A stretch of DNA of 64,000 bases from NORP23 sp050302475 (GTDB taxonomy: Bacteria; Pseudomonadota; Alphaproteobacteria; Rhodobacterales; Rhodobacteraceae): positions 36,156-100,155 of the forward strand of contig JBNLBF010000009.1 in assembly GCA_050302475.1 (NCBI GenBank), given 5' to 3'. Position numbers and translations under genes: made by a program. Shown piece by piece: positions 8,547 to 17,689 of the stretch. How positions within the stretch are numbered: the first letter of the stretch is position 1; every line of letters begins with the position of its first letter. Below the pieces are notes generated by a model, which was not told the DNA's origin, ran no database searches, and saw nothing but the letters and a program-made list of their open reading frames with translations.

Positions 8547-9845
8547 TCAGCGTTTTTCGACATCAACATAGTCGCGATGTTTCTCGCCGGTATAGAGCTG
8601 ACGCGGGCGACCGATTTTCTGGGTAGGATCGCCGATCATCTCTTTCCATTGCGACACCCAGCCAACAGTCCGGGCCAACGCGAAGATTGGTGTGAACATG
8701 GAGGTCGGGAAGCCCATCGCATCCAGAATGATACCGGAATAGAAATCGACATTCGGATAGAGCTTCTTCTCGACGAAATACTCGTCTTCCAGCGCGATGC
8801 GTTCCAGTTCTTTGGCGACCTGAAGCGTCGGATTGTTTTCAACGCCCAGCAAGCCCAGAACTTCGTCAGCGGACTGTTTCATCACTTTCGCGCGCGGGTC
8901 GAAGTTTTTGTAGACACGGTGACCGAAGCCCATCAGGCGGAACGGATCAGATTTATCCTTCGCGCGTGCAACATATTCCGGAATTCGGTCAACGGTCCCG
9001 ATTTCACGCAACATGTTCAGCGCCGCCTCGTTTGCGCCACCATGAGCAGGTCCCCACAGGCAGGCGATGCCAGCAGCGATACAGGCAAACGGGTTGGCGC
9101 CCGAGGATCCAGCAAGTCGCACAGTAGATGTCGAAGCGTTCTGCTCGTGATCTGCGTGCAGAGTGAAGATACGATCCATTGCGCGCGACAGTATTGGATC
9201 GACCACATAGTCTTCTGCCGGGACGGCAAAGCACATGTGCAGGAAGTTCGATGCGTAATCCAGATCGTTACGCGGGTAAACGAAGGGCTGGCCGATCGAG
9301 TATTTATACGCCCAGGCCGCGATAGTCGGGATCTTGGCAACCATACGAACGGCAGCGATTTCGCGCTGTTCCGGGTCATTGATATCGGTGGAATCGTGAT
9401 AGAAGGCGGACATGGCGCCAACCACGCCAACCATCGTTGCCATCGGGTGCGCATCACGGCGGAAACCCCGATAGAAATAGGTCATTTGATCCTGCAGCAT
9501 TGTGTGACGCGTTACGCGCGGAACAAATTCGTCCAACTGTGCCGCGGTTGGCAGTTCACCATAAAGCAGCAAATAGCAAACTTCGAGGAAATGCGATTTT
9601 TCTGCAAGCTGATCAATGGGATAACCGCGATAGAGCAGCTCACCTTTGTCGCCGTCAATATAAGTGATCGAGGATTCACAGGACGCGGTCGATGTGAAAC
9701 CGGGATCATAGGTGAACACATCACCTTGGGCATACAATTTACGGATATCGATCACGTCTGGGCCGAGGCTCGGGCTCATCATCGCAAAATCCAGATCCTT
9801 GTCGCCGAAAGTAACCTTTGCTGTCTTATTGGAGTCCAAAGCCAT
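8547..9845 (-). CDS. gltA: Citrate synthase (type II, hexameric class)
   Basis: Condenses acetyl-CoA and oxaloacetate to citrate, the entry step of the TCA cycle. The 432-residue length and the N-terminal beta-rich domain (residues 1-60) are typical of the NADH-sensitive type II enzymes. Catalytic-region motifs are GPAHGGANEAAL, GFGHRVYKNFDPRA and VDFYSGIILDAMGFP, carrying the two histidines and the aspartate. It lies 79 bases downstream of gltX on the same strand and abuts ybaK. Confidence 0.97.
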   Translation of the reverse strand: MALDSNKTAKVTFGDKDLDFAMMSPSLGPDVIDIRKLYAQGDVFTYDPGFTSTASCESSITYIDGDKGELLYRGYPIDQLAEKSHFLEVCYLLLYGELPTAAQLDEFVPRVTRHTMLQDQMTYFYRGFRRDAHPMATMVGVVGAMSAFYHDSTDINDPEQREIAAVRMVAKIPTIAAWAYKYSIGQPFVYPRNDLDYASNFLHMCFAVPAEDYVVDPILSRAMDRIFTLHADHEQNASTSTVRLAGSSGANPFACIAAGIACLWGPAHGGANEAALNMLREIGTVDRIPEYVARAKDKSDPFRLMGFGHRVYKNFDPRAKVMKQSADEVLGLLGVENNPTLQVAKELERIALEDEYFVEKKLYPNVDFYSGIILDAMGFPTSMFTPIFALARTVGWVSQWKEMIGDPTQKIGRPRQLYTGEKHRDYVDVEKR

Positions 9846-9924
9846 TCCTCACCTCATTCGTGCCCGGATATGGGCGTTATAGGGGACCGGTGTTACCGAT
9901 TTGTGACGCTGGCCAATGGCCGGG

Positions 9925-11316
9925 TCAGGCAGCGGCATCTTCCAGTCTTGCGATGCTTTCGTCTTTGCCCAAAAGCACCATCATGTCGAAGACACTGGGC
10001 GAAATGGTTCGCCCCGTTAAGGCAGCGCGTAGCGGCTGAGCCACCTTGCCCAGACCTATTTCTTCGGCCTCGGCAAATTCGCGAATTTCCGCCTCCAGAA
10101 TTTCGTGGGTCCAGCTAGCACCACGCAGTCGGGAAGTCAATCGATTCAGCATACCACGGGATACCGTATCCAGTTGCTTTGCCGCTTTTTCATCGGGTTC
10201 GAAGGGGCGATCACTAAGGATAAAGTATGCCATATCAAGGAGTTCCGGGAATGTCTTCGCGCGTTCTTTCATCCCGTCCATCCCTGCCAGCATGAGACGT
10301 TTTTGCGCATCGGTCAGCGGAGTCTGATCGGTGGCGGCCAGAAACTCTTCGAGTTTTGCCAACAGGGTGGTGTTTTCCGCAGCGCGGATATGCTGACCGG
10401 AAAGATTTGCCAGTTTTTTGAAATCAAAACGGGCAGGCGATTTCACAATACCATCCAACGAGAACCACTCGATTGCCTGATCCATAGAGAAGAATTCGTC
10501 ATCGCCATGACTCCAACCCAAACGGGCAAGATAGTTCATCACCGCGTCAGGGTAGTAGCCCATGGCCTGATATTCTTCGACCCCCATCGCGCCGTGGCGT
10601 TTGGAGAGTTTTTTACCGTCAGGACCGTATATCAGCGGGATATGGGCAAATACGGGGATGTCCCACCCCATTGCCTTATAGATTTGCGATTGGCGCGCGG
10701 CGTTGGTCAGATGATCGTCACCGCGAATGATATGTGTGATCCCCATATCATGATCATCGACCACCACGGCCAGCATATAGGTAGGTGTCCCGTCGGACCG
10801 CAACAGGATCATGTCGTCCAGCGTCTCGTTTTTCCAAGTGACGGTGCCCTGAACGGCGTCTTCGACCGTCGTTTCCCCATCGCGTGGGGCCTTAAGACGG
10901 ATCACATAGGGAAGATCCGGCGTTTCGTCGCTATCGCGCCATGGCGACAGGAACAGCGGGGGGCGTCCTTCCGCCCGTGCCTGTTCGCGGAAGGCATCGA
11001 TTTCTTCCTTCGTGGCGTAACATTTGTAGGCCGTGCCATTTTCCAGCATCTGGTGGGCGACCTCTGCGTGCCGATCGGCGCGTTCGAACTGGCTAACGGC
11101 ATCGCCATCCCAATCCATGCCGAGCCATTTCATTCCGCGATAAATCGCCTCCGTCGCTTCCGGTGTAGAGCGGGACCGGTCAGTATCCTCGATCCGCAGC
11201 AGAAACTTGCCGCCGTGATGGCGGGCAAAGAGCCAGTTGAACAGCGCCGTGCGGGCCGTGCCGATATGCATATATCCGGTAGGAGAGGGCGCAATGCGGG
11301 TCACAATCTGAGACAT
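9925..11316 (-). CDS. gltX: Glutamyl-tRNA synthetase
   Basis: Class I aminoacyl-tRNA synthetase of 463 residues that charges tRNA(Glu). The N-terminus APSPTGYMHIGTARTALF contains the HIGH-type motif (HIGT), and KLSKRHG is the KMSKS-type loop. The C-terminal helical anticodon-binding domain is complete, so this is not the short GluQ paralogue. Whether it is discriminating cannot be told here, and I see no second gltX. Its start faces the comEC start with only about 12 bases between the chosen starts, so the promoters must overlap the coding regions. Confidence 0.96.
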   Translation of the reverse strand: MSQIVTRIAPSPTGYMHIGTARTALFNWLFARHHGGKFLLRIEDTDRSRSTPEATEAIYRGMKWLGMDWDGDAVSQFERADRHAEVAHQMLENGTAYKCYATKEEIDAFREQARAEGRPPLFLSPWRDSDETPDLPYVIRLKAPRDGETTVEDAVQGTVTWKNETLDDMILLRSDGTPTYMLAVVVDDHDMGITHIIRGDDHLTNAARQSQIYKAMGWDIPVFAHIPLIYGPDGKKLSKRHGAMGVEEYQAMGYYPDAVMNYLARLGWSHGDDEFFSMDQAIEWFSLDGIVKSPARFDFKKLANLSGQHIRAAENTTLLAKLEEFLAATDQTPLTDAQKRLMLAGMDGMKERAKTFPELLDMAYFILSDRPFEPDEKAAKQLDTVSRGMLNRLTSRLRGASWTHEILEAEIREFAEAEEIGLGKVAQPLRAALTGRTISPSVFDMMVLLGKDESIARLEDAAA

Positions 11317-11328
11317 TCACTTAACCTT

Positions 11329-13437
11329 TTGGAAACCATAATTTGGCATTTTCGGGCTGCTTGTAGGCCATCACGGCTACACAAAACAAGGGCCGCCGCC
11401 ATTTCCTACATACTAGAGATTTTCGAAGCGCAACGCCATCGACTTTTCCTGTGGAGTCCGGTGGCATTCGGGGTTGGGATCGGCATCTATTTCCTCCTGC
11501 CGGTTGAACCTTCCTCAGTGCAGATCACGGGTGCGCTGGTCGCGGCTTTGGGGGCTGCGTTGGTGATCCGGCGAACGCAGATATTCTATCTGATGCTGAC
11601 GGCATTTCTGTCCTTGGCGCTGCTGGGGTTTGGCTATAGTGCAATCCAGACACGGCTCGTCGCGGCCCCTGTGCTGTCTTATCACTATTACGGCGCGATT
11701 GAGGGACGGATTGTAAATCTGGATCGCTCTGCCAGCAATGCGCCAAGAGTGACGCTGGATCAGATTTATCTGCCGGGTAAATCTGCGGCCGAAACACCGC
11801 AATATGTGCGTGTCAGCTTGCAGGGCATGATACCTGAGGGCGCGATCCGTCCGGGGGGCAGGATTACCCTGACCGGAAGCCTCTCACCTCCCAGTCCACC
11901 GGTCGAACCCGGCGGGTTCGATTTCCGTCGCATGGCATGGTTCATGCAGCTGGGGGCGGTTGGGTATACCCGCAATCCTGTTTTGCCGATTGCCGAACAA
12001 TCCGGCGGGCTGGGCATTTGGCTGTTTGAACATCGCCTGCGTATCGCCGATGCGATCCGGGAACATCTGCCCGGACAGACCGGTGCATTTGCGGCGGCAA
12101 TCGTGACGGGGGACAGGTCAGAAATAGATCCCTTGGTGATGGAGAAATTACGGGTGACAAACCTTGCCCATCTGCTGGCCATTTCGGGTTTACACATGGG
12201 GCTGTTGTCAGGGTTTGTCTTCGCGCTGATCCGCTATGGTCTTGCGTTGATACCGGCAGTGTCCCTTAGGTTGCCAGTTAAAAAAATCGCCGCTGTCGTC
12301 GCTTTGCTGGCGGGGCTAGCGTATCTGGCGCTTTCCGGGGCAAATGTCGCGACGCAGCGGGCATTCATTATGACCTCAGTCGTTTTGGTGGCCGTATTGT
12401 TGGACCGGCCTGCACTGACCCTTCGGGCCGTGTCGCTGGCGGCTATGATCATTTTGCTGATCAAACCTTACAGTCTGCTGGAGGCCGGGTTTCAAATGTC
12501 ATTTGCTGCGACGATTGCGTTGATTTCAACCTACGAAGGGTTGCGCGGGACGGGGTTCTGGCGGACGCTTAATACTCCACGTTGGCGCTTTATACGCCCA
12601 ATCTTTGCGCTATTTCTAACCTCAGCCGTCGCGGGCGCCGCAACGGCGCCAATATCAGCTTTCTATTTCAACCAACTGTCGCAATATGGCCTACTCGCCA
12701 ATTTGCTTTCCGTCCCGGTGATGGGGTTGCTGGTCATGCCCGGCGCAGTCTTGGCCGCGCTGCTTACGCCTTTCGGATTGGAAGGGCTGGCATTGCAGGT
12801 CATGGGATATGGTATTAACTGGATTATCGGGATCGCAGGGTTCATTGCGGGTCTAGAAGGGGCGGTGACACCTGTCAAAAGCGGTCCCCCGATGGCGTTG
12901 GTGATGATCGCCCTTGGCGGACTCCTTCTGTTCCTATGGCACGGGCGCGAACGTTTTGTTGGAGTTATTCTGGGGGGTGTTGCCTGCTTTATCTGGTGGC
13001 AGACGGATCGCCCGACTGTTCTGATATCCGATGATGGTCGCCTGATGGGCGTCATGACCGAGGATGGGCGGGCGCTTTCGAAACCCCGCGGGCATTCGTA
13101 CGAAGCGCGAATCTGGATGGAGAATGACGGAGAGCGGATATCACAGGAAATCGCCGCCGCCCGCGAAAATATCGAAACGGACGGGAGGCTTGCCAGCACT
13201 TGGTTGGGCGACACAAGGATATCCATTTACTGGGGAAAAGAGACGGAGGACATCGCTGATCTATGCCAAGCAGGCGCTGTTCTGGTCGTGTCCGAAATCC
13301 CCGCCCCGGTAGGGTCTTGTACAGCGATTGAGGCGATGGATTTGCGCCAATTGGGTGCAATCGCGCTGGAGGCGGGTGAGCCCGTGTCCATTATCGGCAG
13401 CCGTGAAGGGGCCGAAAACCGGCCTTGGGGATACTGA
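11329..13437 (+). CDS. comEC: ComEC/Rec2-family DNA-uptake membrane channel, without beta-lactamase domain
   Basis: Polytopic inner-membrane protein of the competence channel family that carries single-stranded DNA into the cytosol. Two N-terminal helices are followed by a DUF4131-like periplasmic region, then the Competence domain with AAIVTGDRSEI, NLAHLLAISGLHMGL and repeated helices to about residue 550. The C-terminal part is soluble but shows no HxHxDH metallo-beta-lactamase motif, unlike full-length ComEC. The frame is open far upstream through the antisense of gltX, so length does not fix the start. I use the TTG at 11329; a start near 11401-11461 (non-ATG) is possible because no in-frame ATG lies close. 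Confidence 0.85.
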   Translation: METIIWHFRAACRPSRLHKTRAAAISYILEIFEAQRHRLFLWSPVAFGVGIGIYFLLPVEPSSVQITGALVAALGAALVIRRTQIFYLMLTAFLSLALLGFGYSAIQTRLVAAPVLSYHYYGAIEGRIVNLDRSASNAPRVTLDQIYLPGKSAAETPQYVRVSLQGMIPEGAIRPGGRITLTGSLSPPSPPVEPGGFDFRRMAWFMQLGAVGYTRNPVLPIAEQSGGLGIWLFEHRLRIADAIREHLPGQTGAFAAAIVTGDRSEIDPLVMEKLRVTNLAHLLAISGLHMGLLSGFVFALIRYGLALIPAVSLRLPVKKIAAVVALLAGLAYLALSGANVATQRAFIMTSVVLVAVLLDRPALTLRAVSLAAMIILLIKPYSLLEAGFQMSFAATIALISTYEGLRGTGFWRTLNTPRWRFIRPIFALFLTSAVAGAATAPISAFYFNQLSQYGLLANLLSVPVMGLLVMPGAVLAALLTPFGLEGLALQVMGYGINWIIGIAGFIAGLEGAVTPVKSGPPMALVMIALGGLLLFLWHGRERFVGVILGGVACFIWWQTDRPTVLISDDGRLMGVMTEDGRALSKPRGHSYEARIWMENDGERISQEIAAARENIETDGRLASTWLGDTRISIYWGKETEDIADLCQAGAVLVVSEIPAPVGSCTAIEAMDLRQLGAIALEAGEPVSIIGSREGAENRPWGY

Positions 13438-13453
13438 CGCTACCTTGGGGAAA

Positions 13454-14137
13454 TCAGTAGGTCCGGATCAACCCAACCAGCTTGCCCTGCACCTTCACCT
13501 GATCATCCCGATAGACGCGGGTTTCATAGGCGGGATTTGCCGCCTCCAATGCAATGGAGCTACCGCGCTTGCGCAAGCGTTTCAGGGTGGCTTCCTGATC
13601 TTCGACCAGCGCCACGACGATGTCACCATTGTCGGCATCGGGCTGTTCCTGAATCACGACGATATCGCCATTGTTGATCCCGGCATCAATCATGGAATCG
13701 CCTTTGACCTCCAACGCGTAATGTTTTTTGGTACCGGAAACCATGGATCCCGGAACAGCCACATTATGCGAAACCTGCTGGATTGCCTCGATCGGCGTAC
13801 CGGCAGCGATGCGTCCCATGACAGGCAGTTCCAGCGCGTCCACTTCAACCGGTATTGCAGCGCGGGGCTGATCAGCGCGTCCCCCTTCGACAACCGAGGG
13901 TCTAAATCCACCCGGGTCCATTCCATCAGGCAGCTTTACAATTTCAATCGCCCGCGCCCGATGGGCAAGGCGGCGGATGAAGCCACGCTCCTCCAATGCC
14001 GTGATTAGGCGGTGAATGCCGGATTTGGACCGCAGATCCAGTGCCTCCTTCATCTCGTCGAACGAAGGTGGTACGCCATCCTTCTGCATCCGTTTATGGA
14101 TGAATTGCAGCAGATCGAGTTGCTTGCGGGTCAACAT
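13454..14137 (-). CDS. lexA: SOS repressor LexA
   Basis: Represses DNA-damage genes and self-cleaves when RecA is activated. The 227-residue protein has an N-terminal winged helix (residues 1-65), a long linker, and the S24 peptidase domain. The cleavage site is Ala112-Gly113 (RIAAG); the catalytic dyad is Ser148 (KGDSM) and Lys186 (ATLKR). It is last in the trpGDC-moaC-moeA-lexA strand, 86 bases after moeA. That gap holds a GTTC-N7-GTTC direct repeat at 14183-14197, the alphaproteobacterial LexA box, so it is probably autorepressed from its own promoter. It converges with comEC (16 bases apart). Confidence 0.96.
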   Translation of the reverse strand: MLTRKQLDLLQFIHKRMQKDGVPPSFDEMKEALDLRSKSGIHRLITALEERGFIRRLAHRARAIEIVKLPDGMDPGGFRPSVVEGGRADQPRAAIPVEVDALELPVMGRIAAGTPIEAIQQVSHNVAVPGSMVSGTKKHYALEVKGDSMIDAGINNGDIVVIQEQPDADNGDIVVALVEDQEATLKRLRKRGSSIALEAANPAYETRVYRDDQVKVQGKLVGLIRTY

Positions 14138-14182
14138 ATCGGTATCCTCCGACCTTCAAATGTCCACATATAGTCCCGACAT

Positions 14183-14197
14183 GTTCTACATGTGTTC
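14183..14197 (-). promoter_or_regulatory. LexA box (SOS operator) upstream of lexA
   Basis: The sequence GTTC TACATGT GTTC is a perfect GTTC-N7-GTTC direct repeat, the established LexA operator of alphaproteobacteria. It lies 46 bases upstream of the lexA start inside the moeA-lexA gap, as expected for LexA autoregulation. No experimental data are available here; the match is by consensus and position. Confidence 0.85.
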
Positions 14198-14223
14198 CCG
14201 TTTTGTGTCAACTGTGGATAATT

Positions 14224-15411
14224 TTAGGAAATTCGGATGAACTCTACTGCCGTCCCGGTTTCCAACGCTGGATCATTCGGCTTACGCACCATCAGCACAT
14301 TTGCCTGCGACAGTACCGACAGCAGGGAGCTGTCCTGACGCTTGAACGGCACAATCTGCCAACCTGCGTCAGTCAGCGTGCCAACGGCCCGCAGATATTG
14401 CTCACGGACACCGTTTGGTCCGATATCTTCACCCAGCATCCCGACCTCTCGTGGCAGGGGCCGCGCTGGCAGGCCCAGCATCACGTCCAGCATCGGGCGG
14501 AGGAAAACATGGCCGCAGACAATGGTCGAAACCGGATTACCCGGCAGACCAACCAACGGTACGCCGCCGATTTTGCCTGCCATCAGCGGTTTGCCGGGCT
14601 GCATGGCGACCTTGTAGAAATCAACCTCCAGCCCGCGTTCGACCGCCACGTCCTGCACGATATCATAATCCCCGACCGAGGCCCCGCCCAGCGTTACGAT
14701 AAGGTCCGCGCCCGCAGCCAGATCCAGGACCTGGCGCAGACTTTCAGGTGTGTCCTTGGCAATTGGCAGCATCCGGCATTCCGCCCCTTGTGCCTCCAGC
14801 AGCGCTTTCAGAGCGAAGCTATTCGAGGCGATAATCTGATCGGGGGAGGGCGTTTCGCCCGGCATTACCAGTTCATTTCCCGTTGCGATCAGCGCAACCA
14901 CAGGGCGGCGGGTGACCGGGATTTCCGGGATGTTCATCGATGCCAGAAGCGAAAGGTCAACAGGCGACAGGCGGCGCGGCGCGGTCAGGGGATCGCCCTT
15001 GGTGAAATCTCCACCAGCAGGGCGGATATAGGTTGCTGCGTCACGGTTGTCGCGCACGGTAATGGTATCGTCATTGCGGTCAGCGTCTTCCTGAATCAGG
15101 ATCGCGTCAGCACCTTCGGGCACTGGAGCACCTGTGAAAATTCGGATCGCCTCACCCGGTCCTAGCGCCCCGTCATACCGCTGACCGGCAGCAGATTCCC
15201 CGATGACTTTCAAAGACATACCCGGTTGCGCTTCGGCATTTCGAACCGCATAGCCGTCCATCGCCGAGGACGCAAAAGGCGGTTGTGTCATGCGGGATTG
15301 CACGTCCTCCGCCAACACACGGCCAGCACCTTCGGCCAGTGGTATGGTTTCGACGTCCAGTGGCGAAGCCAGCGCGAACAGGCGATCCAAAGCTTCGGCG
15401 ACGGAGATCAT
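14224..15411 (-). CDS. moeA: Molybdopterin molybdenumtransferase MoeA
   Basis: Inserts molybdate into adenylylated molybdopterin, the last common step of molybdenum cofactor synthesis. The 395-residue length is normal. Family motifs are QPPFASSAMDGYAV near residue 45, IFTGAPVPEGAD (about 95-106), VALIATGNEL and VTLGGASVGDYD in the MPT-binding domain, and GLPGNPVS. It overlaps moaC by four bases (ATGA). The window also encodes one molybdenum-dependent enzyme candidate, msrP at 62866. Confidence 0.96.
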   Translation of the reverse strand: MISVAEALDRLFALASPLDVETIPLAEGAGRVLAEDVQSRMTQPPFASSAMDGYAVRNAEAQPGMSLKVIGESAAGQRYDGALGPGEAIRIFTGAPVPEGADAILIQEDADRNDDTITVRDNRDAATYIRPAGGDFTKGDPLTAPRRLSPVDLSLLASMNIPEIPVTRRPVVALIATGNELVMPGETPSPDQIIASNSFALKALLEAQGAECRMLPIAKDTPESLRQVLDLAAGADLIVTLGGASVGDYDIVQDVAVERGLEVDFYKVAMQPGKPLMAGKIGGVPLVGLPGNPVSTIVCGHVFLRPMLDVMLGLPARPLPREVGMLGEDIGPNGVREQYLRAVGTLTDAGWQIVPFKRQDSSLLSVLSQANVLMVRKPNDPALETGTAVEFIRIS

Positions 15412-15878
15412 TCCGCCTCAAACCGCCCAGATTTGCCGCCATCCTTCAGGACGAGGCGAATGTCGGAAATCACCATGCCTTTATCGACGGCTTTGACCAT
15501 GTCATAGACAGTGAGGGCGGCGATATTAACAGCAGTCAGAGCCTCCATCTCCACCCCGGTCTGACCCGTGGTCTTAACGGTGGCTTCGATGTCTATGCCG
15601 TCCGTAGCGGGGGTCAGTTCTACGCTTACCTTCGACAGGGATAGCGGATGGCAGAGCGGGATCAGATCATGTGTCTTCTTTGCCGCCATAATACCGGCGA
15701 GGCGCGCAACGCCCAGAACATCACCCTTCTTGGCCTTACCCTCGGTGATCAAACGCAGTGTTTCAGCTGCCATCGTGATGCGTCCCTTCGCCACCGCAAC
15801 ACGTGCGGTCACTTCCTTACCGGACACATCAACCATATGCGCGGCACCTTTGTCGTCGAAATGGGTCAGATCAGGCAT
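15408..15878 (-). CDS. moaC: Cyclic pyranopterin monophosphate synthase MoaC
   Basis: Works after MoaA to make cyclic pyranopterin monophosphate, the first stable intermediate of molybdenum cofactor synthesis. The 156-residue protein shows the family motifs MVDVSGKEVTARVAVA, KKTHDLIPLCHPL with the catalytic-site histidine and cysteine region, and GVEMEALTAV. It overlaps moeA downstream by four bases and shares one base with the trpC stop, so it belongs to the trpGDC-moaC-moeA operon. That linkage of tryptophan and cofactor genes recurs in Rhodobacterales. Confidence 0.96.
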   Translation of the reverse strand: MPDLTHFDDKGAAHMVDVSGKEVTARVAVAKGRITMAAETLRLITEGKAKKGDVLGVARLAGIMAAKKTHDLIPLCHPLSLSKVSVELTPATDGIDIEATVKTTGQTGVEMEALTAVNIAALTVYDMVKAVDKGMVISDIRLVLKDGGKSGRFEAE

Positions 15879-16675
15879 TATGCCGCCCTTGGGTTGGCCA
15901 GCAACGAGCGCGTGGCGGTTTCGACATTTTCTTGACGCATCAGACTCTCGCCAATCAGGAAACAGCGCACACCTATGTCGGCCATGCTGGCGAGGTCGTC
16001 GGTGGTGAACAGGCCGGATTCCGACACGATGGTTTTGCCGGCTGGAGCCAGTTTCACCAATTCGCGCGTGGTATCCAGCGAGGTTTCAAAAGTTTTCAGG
16101 TTCCGGTTGTTGATCCCCAGCAAGGGGGATTTCAACGCGGTCGCACGCTCCAGTTCCTCGGCATTATGGACCTCGACCAGGACATCCATTTTCCATTTCA
16201 AAGCTGCGTCTTCCAGTTCCTGCGCTTGCGCGTCGGAAACGCTCGCCATGATGATCAGGATGCAGTCAGCCCCCATCGCGCGGGCTTCGGCGACCTGATA
16301 GGTGTCGTACATGAAATCCTTGCGCAGAACGGGCAGGGTGGTTGCAGAGCGGGCAGCGATCAGGAAATCGTCGGCACCTTGGAAGGATGGTGTGTCGGTC
16401 AGAACGCTAAGGCAGGTCGCGCCGCCAGCTTCATAGGCCTGCGCCAGTGCTGGCGGATTGAAATCGGCGCGGATTAAGCCTTTGGAAGGGCTGGCTTTTT
16501 TGACCTCGGCGATCAGACCGTAACCTGTTTCACTAGCCTTGGCTAACGCAGCTGCAAATCCACGGGGGATCGGCGCATCCACGGCGGCTTTCATCACATC
16601 CATAATGGAGCGTTGCGATTTCCGCGTTTCGATTTCTTCAAGCTTATAGGCTTTGATTTTTTCTAAAACGTCCAT
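15878..16675 (-). CDS. trpC: Indole-3-glycerol phosphate synthase
   Basis: TIM-barrel enzyme that closes the indole ring of CdRP in tryptophan synthesis. The 265-residue, monofunctional form has LIAEVKKASPSKGLIR (catalytic lysines), VLTDTPSFQGADDFL, VLRKDFMYDTYQV, LGINNRNLKTFE and IVSESGL with the catalytic Glu-Ser region. There is no fused TrpF domain, unlike E. coli. It begins one base after trpD ends and shares one base with moaC, implying tight co-translation. Confidence 0.97.
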   Translation of the reverse strand: MDVLEKIKAYKLEEIETRKSQRSIMDVMKAAVDAPIPRGFAAALAKASETGYGLIAEVKKASPSKGLIRADFNPPALAQAYEAGGATCLSVLTDTPSFQGADDFLIAARSATTLPVLRKDFMYDTYQVAEARAMGADCILIIMASVSDAQAQELEDAALKWKMDVLVEVHNAEELERATALKSPLLGINNRNLKTFETSLDTTRELVKLAPAGKTIVSESGLFTTDDLASMADIGVRCFLIGESLMRQENVETATRSLLANPRAA

Positions 16676-17689
16676 CTAAGCGCTCGTCACTCTCGCCAAG
16701 GTTTCTACAGCCGTTTTCGCACGGCCGCTATCGATACTTTCTGACGCCATTTCAACACCTTCAGGCAAAGAGCTCACCTTATCTGCTATCACCAACGCAG
16801 CGGCGGCATTCAACAGAACTGCATCGCGATAGGCGTTTTTCGCGCCATCCAGCAGCGCACGGAAAGCGGCGGCGTTGTCAGCAGGCGAGCCGCCTTTGAT
16901 ATCGTCAAACGGATGAACGGGCAGACCGGCCTCTTCCGGATGAATCTCTCGATCCTCGACCTTGCCATCTTCCAGCGCGGCAACCCAGGTGACACCAGCG
17001 ATGGAAATCTCGTCCGTACCGTCTGATCCATGCACCAGCCATGCCTTTTCCGACCCCAGCGCCCCCAGTGTTTCAGCCATCGGGCGGATGACATCGCGGG
17101 AAAATGCGCCGGTCAGCTGCCGTTTCACGCCAGCAGGGTTAGTTAACGGGCCAAGAATATTGAACAACGTCCGCGTCCCCAATTCCTGCCGCACGGGCAT
17201 CACGAATTTTGTTGCCGGATGGTGCATTGGGGCCATCATGAAGCCGATTCCGGCCTCGGCCAATCCGCGCTCGACAAATTCGGCACCGACCATCACGTTG
17301 ATCCCCATCTCCGTCAGCACGTCGCCTGCACCGGACAGCGAGGACAGGTTTCTATTCCCGTGTTTGGCCACAGGCACACCAGCCCCGGCCACAACGAAGG
17401 CCGTTGCGGTGGAGATATTCAGCGTTTTCATCCCGTCGCCACCCGTGCCAACGATATCCATCGCGCCAGCAGGGGCTTTCACAGGCACACATTTCGCCCG
17501 CATGGCGGCAGCGGCTGCGGCATATTCGTCAACGCTTTCACCCCGTGTCCGCATGGCCATCAGCAGCCCGCCGATTTGTGCCGGCGTAGCATCACCCGCC
17601 ATAATGGCATCGAACACCATCTGCGCATCCTCGCGACTTAGCGGACCTTCTACGGCTTTGTTAATAAATGGTTTTAACGCGTCACTCAT
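16676..17689 (-). CDS. trpD: Anthranilate phosphoribosyltransferase
   Basis: Transfers phosphoribose from PRPP to anthranilate. The 337-residue protein carries the family motifs DIVGTGGDGMKTLNISTA (PRPP loop), KHGNRNLSSLSGAGDVLTEMG, and HHPATKFVMPVRQELGTRTLFNILGPLTNP. The start overlaps the trpG stop by four bases, and the stop abuts trpC. It is not fused to a glutaminase domain; TrpG is separate. Confidence 0.97.
   Translation of the reverse strand: MSDALKPFINKAVEGPLSREDAQMVFDAIMAGDATPAQIGGLLMAMRTRGESVDEYAAAAAAMRAKCVPVKAPAGAMDIVGTGGDGMKTLNISTATAFVVAGAGVPVAKHGNRNLSSLSGAGDVLTEMGINVMVGAEFVERGLAEAGIGFMMAPMHHPATKFVMPVRQELGTRTLFNILGPLTNPAGVKRQLTGAFSRDVIRPMAETLGALGSEKAWLVHGSDGTDEISIAGVTWVAALEDGKVEDREIHPEEAGLPVHPFDDIKGGSPADNAAAFRALLDGAKNAYRDAVLLNAAAALVIADKVSSLPEGVEMASESIDSGRAKTAVETLARVTSA

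Noticed and set aside
8475..10118. 547-codon plus-strand frame over gltA
   Set aside because: Antisense to citrate synthase with no domain signature.
10105..11328. N-terminal extension of the comEC frame to 1110 codons
   Set aside because: The first 400 codons are antisense to gltX and unlike any ComEC sequence.
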